Shown piece by piece: positions 7,359-8,655 of a DNA stretch of 8,655 nt; positions within the stretch are counted from its first letter, which is position 1; every line of letters starts with the position of its first letter. The notes beneath the pieces are model-generated. The model worked only from the letters and a program-made list of their open reading frames with translations, made no database searches and was not told the origin of the DNA. Source of the DNA: Erysipelothrix sp. (GTDB taxonomy: Bacteria; Bacillota_I; Bacilli_A; Erysipelotrichales; Erysipelotrichaceae); contig JAAYNU010000031.1 of the NCBI GenBank assembly GCA_012520695.1, forward strand, positions 1-8,655, read 5' to 3'. The translations under genes and the position numbers were made by a program.

Positions 7359-7736
7359 CTACTTAGTAAGTGATAAAGCTGTGACAACTGTTTCTTCATT
7401 GTATGTCAGCGTAACGTTGTCGCCTAATTCAATGAAGTCATTACTTTTGATTCGAACTTCTTCACCGTCTTCTAGTGTAAGATAGAATCCTTCGTGTGCA
7501 TAGCGGCTCACGGTACCACTGAGTGTAGGATGATCCTTTGCTTCGATAACTGTAATGTTATCCGCATTGGCTTGTCCTGGGAGTGACATCGTTACGATAC
7601 CATTGAAATCAATCGATACTGTATATTTCTTCTTCGTTAAATCCATTGCTTCAACGTCAATATCTCTGTATCTAAATACAATTGCGTTTGAATTCTCATT
7701 GCTTTCCACAAAAATCTGTTTGCTTTTTTGTGTCAT
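7359..7736 (-). CDS. Hypothetical beta-rich protein, 5' end possibly frameshifted
   Basis: I do not recognise this 125-aa protein (ATG at 7736). It has no signal peptide or membrane segment. Alternating hydrophobic/charged residues and many Val, Thr, Asp and Glu suggest beta strands, e.g. KKKYTVSIDFNGIVTMSL and SGTVSRYAHEGFYLTLEDG. The C-terminal half (LSGTV to TALSLTK) looks like a compact barrel, possibly SH3- or OB-like (inference). The ATG at 7736 has no ribosome binding site at a proper distance. A strong site (AAGGA, 7782-7778) and ATG at 7770 lie upstream in another frame and would encode an N-terminus with FIGTV, echoing LSGTV in this frame. Dropping one A from the A6 run at 7724-7729 would join them into a 136-aa protein. 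So this may be a frameshifted gene, a sequencing error, or a coupled start. The body is clearly coding; the 5' end is uncertain. Confidence 0.65.
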   Translation of the reverse strand: MTQKSKQIFVESNENSNAIVFRYRDIDVEAMDLTKKKYTVSIDFNGIVTMSLPGQANADNITVIEAKDHPTLSGTVSRYAHEGFYLTLEDGEEVRIKSNDFIELGDNVTLTYNEETVVTALSLTK

Positions 7737-7770
7737 GTGATAAAACGGTTCCAATAAAAGTGTCTTTCAT
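7696..7770 (-). other. 24-codon reading frame with strong RBS, probable true 5' end of the neighbouring gene
   Basis: ATG at 7770 follows AAGGA with seven bases of spacing and encodes MKDTFIGTVLSHDTKK before running out of frame and stopping (TGA) at 7698-7696. It overlaps the start of the 7359-7736 frame. The first 14-16 codons look like real protein sequence; the last ones (QTDFCGKQ) are probably out-of-frame reading past the A6 run. It could also be a short leader peptide whose translation couples to the ATG at 7736. Confidence 0.5.
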
Positions 7771-7793
7771 CTTCAAATCCTTCTCTTTTTTAT

Positions 7794-7802
7794 AGTGTAT
7801 CA
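7794..7802 (-). promoter_or_regulatory. Possible extended -10 for the minus-strand hypothetical gene
   Basis: On the minus strand TGATACACT fits TGn plus a -10 variant. Transcription would start near 7787, just ahead of AAGGA and the ATG at 7770, which supports 7770 rather than 7736 as the initiation point. A TTGTAA lies 19 bases upstream, a slightly long spacing. Confidence 0.4.
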
Positions 7803-7842
7803 TTTTTTTATCATAATTTTACAAAATTGACTATCCCAAGAG

Positions 7843-7851
7843 TGCTATAAT
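7843..7851 (+). promoter_or_regulatory. Extended -10 promoter of the nucleotidyltransferase gene
   Basis: TGCTATAAT is a perfect TGn-TATAAT extended -10 element. A TTGACT at 7827-7832 is only 13 bases away, too close for a normal -35, so the extended element probably carries recognition. Transcription would start near 7858, seven bases before GGAGG. Confidence 0.65.
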
Positions 7852-7874
7852 ATTGAGAAAGGTTGGAGGTACTC

Positions 7875-8630
7875 ATGATGATTGATAAAGTTATGGACTA
7901 TGCAGTAAATGATGATCGTGTTCGATGGGTTGTGCTGACGGGTTCAAGAACGAATCCTTCGCTCAAACCTGATGCGTATCAAGACTATGATATTCAGTTC
8001 GGTGTGAAGGATTTGGAATCATTTCTAGTGAGTGATGATTGGTTATCAGTCTTTAGTGAAGTGTTGATCATGCAGAAGCCTGAAGCGATGTCTTTGTTTC
8101 CACCTTCTCTTGGAGGACGCTTTACGTATCTCATGCAATTTACCGATGGAACACGTCTTGATTTGATGTTGGTGCCATTGGATAAAGAATACCCAATTGA
8201 ACTCAACACACAAGTCTTGCTTGATAAAGATGGGTTAGTTGATCTGACTAAAGCGGATGATACTCATATCAGTGAAGTTCATGTTGAGGATTGTATGAAT
8301 GAATTCTTGTGGTTGTCGTTCTATGTTCTTAAGGGCATTAAACGAGATCAATTTATCTATACTTTGGACCATTTATCGGGAATGAGAGATATGGTGTTCC
8401 AAATGATGGCATGGAAAATGACAGGAAACCCAGGTCAAAGCTATAAGTATATGGAATATAAATTGTCTGTAGATATTCGTGATAAGATCATTGAAAGTTA
8501 TAATGTTGATGATCGGTTTGCTTCAATGATGCTCTTGTTTGAACTCATGAAGTGGGCTGTGAGCGAGTTTGACTACGATAAAAAACAGTTTGAGTGCGTG
8601 AGGTCTACATTCATGGAAAGCATGATATAA
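7875..8630 (+). CDS. ANT(6)/AadK-like aminoglycoside 6-nucleotidyltransferase
   Basis: A 251-aa cytoplasmic protein resembling B. subtilis AadK, which adenylylates streptomycin at the 6 position using ATP. Matches: GSRTNPSL (23-30) with the nucleotidyltransferase Gly-Ser, DAYQDYDI (33-40) carrying the metal-binding D37 and D39, the MQKPEAMSLFPPSLGGRFTY block (66-85) that follows AadK closely, and DGTRLDLMLVP (91-101) with the third acidic residue D96. Later DCMNEFLWLS and LDHL...MMAWK also match the family's helical C-terminal domain. It is shorter than AadK (about 284 aa), mainly in the C-terminal part. The ATG at 7875 or the adjacent one at 7878 fits GGAGG at 7865-7869; the TTG at 7863 overlaps that site. 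All catalytic residues are present, but resistance cannot be assumed, as chromosomal homologues vary in activity. Confidence 0.92.
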   Translation: MMIDKVMDYAVNDDRVRWVVLTGSRTNPSLKPDAYQDYDIQFGVKDLESFLVSDDWLSVFSEVLIMQKPEAMSLFPPSLGGRFTYLMQFTDGTRLDLMLVPLDKEYPIELNTQVLLDKDGLVDLTKADDTHISEVHVEDCMNEFLWLSFYVLKGIKRDQFIYTLDHLSGMRDMVFQMMAWKMTGNPGQSYKYMEYKLSVDIRDKIIESYNVDDRFASMMLLFELMKWAVSEFDYDKKQFECVRSTFMESMI

Positions 8631-8631
8631 T
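8623..8631 (+). promoter_or_regulatory. Extended -10 overlapping the nucleotidyltransferase stop codon
   Basis: TGATATAAT (TGn-TATAAT) spans the last codons and the TAA stop of the upstream gene. Transcription would start near 8638, just before the ribosome binding site at 8643. No terminator is seen between the genes, so the next gene may be read both from here and from upstream. Confidence 0.45.
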
Positions 8632-8642
8632 AGTATTAATCT

Positions 8643-8649
8643 TGGAGGT
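8643..8649 (+). promoter_or_regulatory. Ribosome binding site of the next gene, start at window edge
   Basis: TGGAGGT is followed by CTAC and then AT as the last two bases of the window. If the next base is G, the gene starts at 8654 with five bases between GGAGG and ATG, the same spacing as the preceding gene's ATG at 7875. No protein can be read. Confidence 0.5.
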
Positions 8650-8655
8650 CTACAT

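Noticed and set aside
7720..7730. Programmed -1 frameshift at A-AAA-AAG on the minus strand
   Set aside because: The heptamer matches a known -1 slippery sequence, but a -1 shift from the 7770 frame does not enter the frame of the gene body; a +1 (or -2) shift is needed, and no stem-loop is evident.
7827..7851. TTGACT with TATAAT as a standard promoter
   Set aside because: Spacing is only 13 bases. The TGn extension is a better explanation for the -10.
1..8655. CRISPR arrays, tRNA or rRNA genes, insertion sequences, riboswitches
   Set aside because: No regularly spaced repeats, cloverleaf-like sequences, transposase frames or long structured leaders were seen; all gaps between genes are short and filled by promoters and terminators.

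Overview
The window looks chromosomal and comes from a low-GC Gram-positive bacterium (Bacillota). Strong GGAGG-type ribosome binding sites, extended -10 promoters, U-tailed hairpin terminators and GTG starts all fit. An Erysipelotrichia-like host is my best guess from the gene content and overall feel of the proteins, but it is not proven by anything here.

Left edge (1-222): the last 62 codons of an M23 peptidase, closed by a UUCG-tetraloop terminator. Accessory block (about 250-3231): an orphan SWIM zinc-finger protein, then a two-gene cassette with its own strong promoter. The cassette encodes an MqsR-like toxin candidate and a 313-aa protein that joins an MqsA-type helix-turn-helix to a Panacea (SocA/DUF4065) domain. 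This is most likely a type II toxin-antitoxin pair. A 40-bp perfect palindrome separates the SWIM gene from the pair; it acts as a terminator and also contains the -35 box of the toxin promoter. A LOG-family nucleotide phosphoribohydrolase gene follows on the minus strand (3229-3765), convergent with the toxin-antitoxin pair across a shared hairpin.

Core block (3880-7321): an S41 carboxy-terminal processing protease (membrane anchor, PDZ, catalytic Ser/Lys, peptidoglycan-binding tail) overlaps uvrB by 11 bp and forms an operon with it. uvrB ends at a bidirectional terminator and no uvrA follows. M23 and S41 peptidase genes often sit together beside ftsEX and uvrBA in this phylum, so the SWIM/toxin-antitoxin/LOG block may be an insertion into an ancestral cell-wall/uvr cluster (inference).

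Right block (7359-8655): an unrecognised small beta-rich protein on the minus strand, whose well-signalled start lies in a different frame from its body, separated by an A6 run. A divergent ANT(6)/AadK-like aminoglycoside 6-nucleotidyltransferase gene follows, and then the promoter and ribosome binding site of a gene that begins at the window edge.

The most interesting items are the MqsR/HTH-Panacea pair whose antitoxin has lost the MqsA zinc cysteines, the terminator palindrome doubling as promoter or operator, and the possible frameshift in the 7359-7770 gene.
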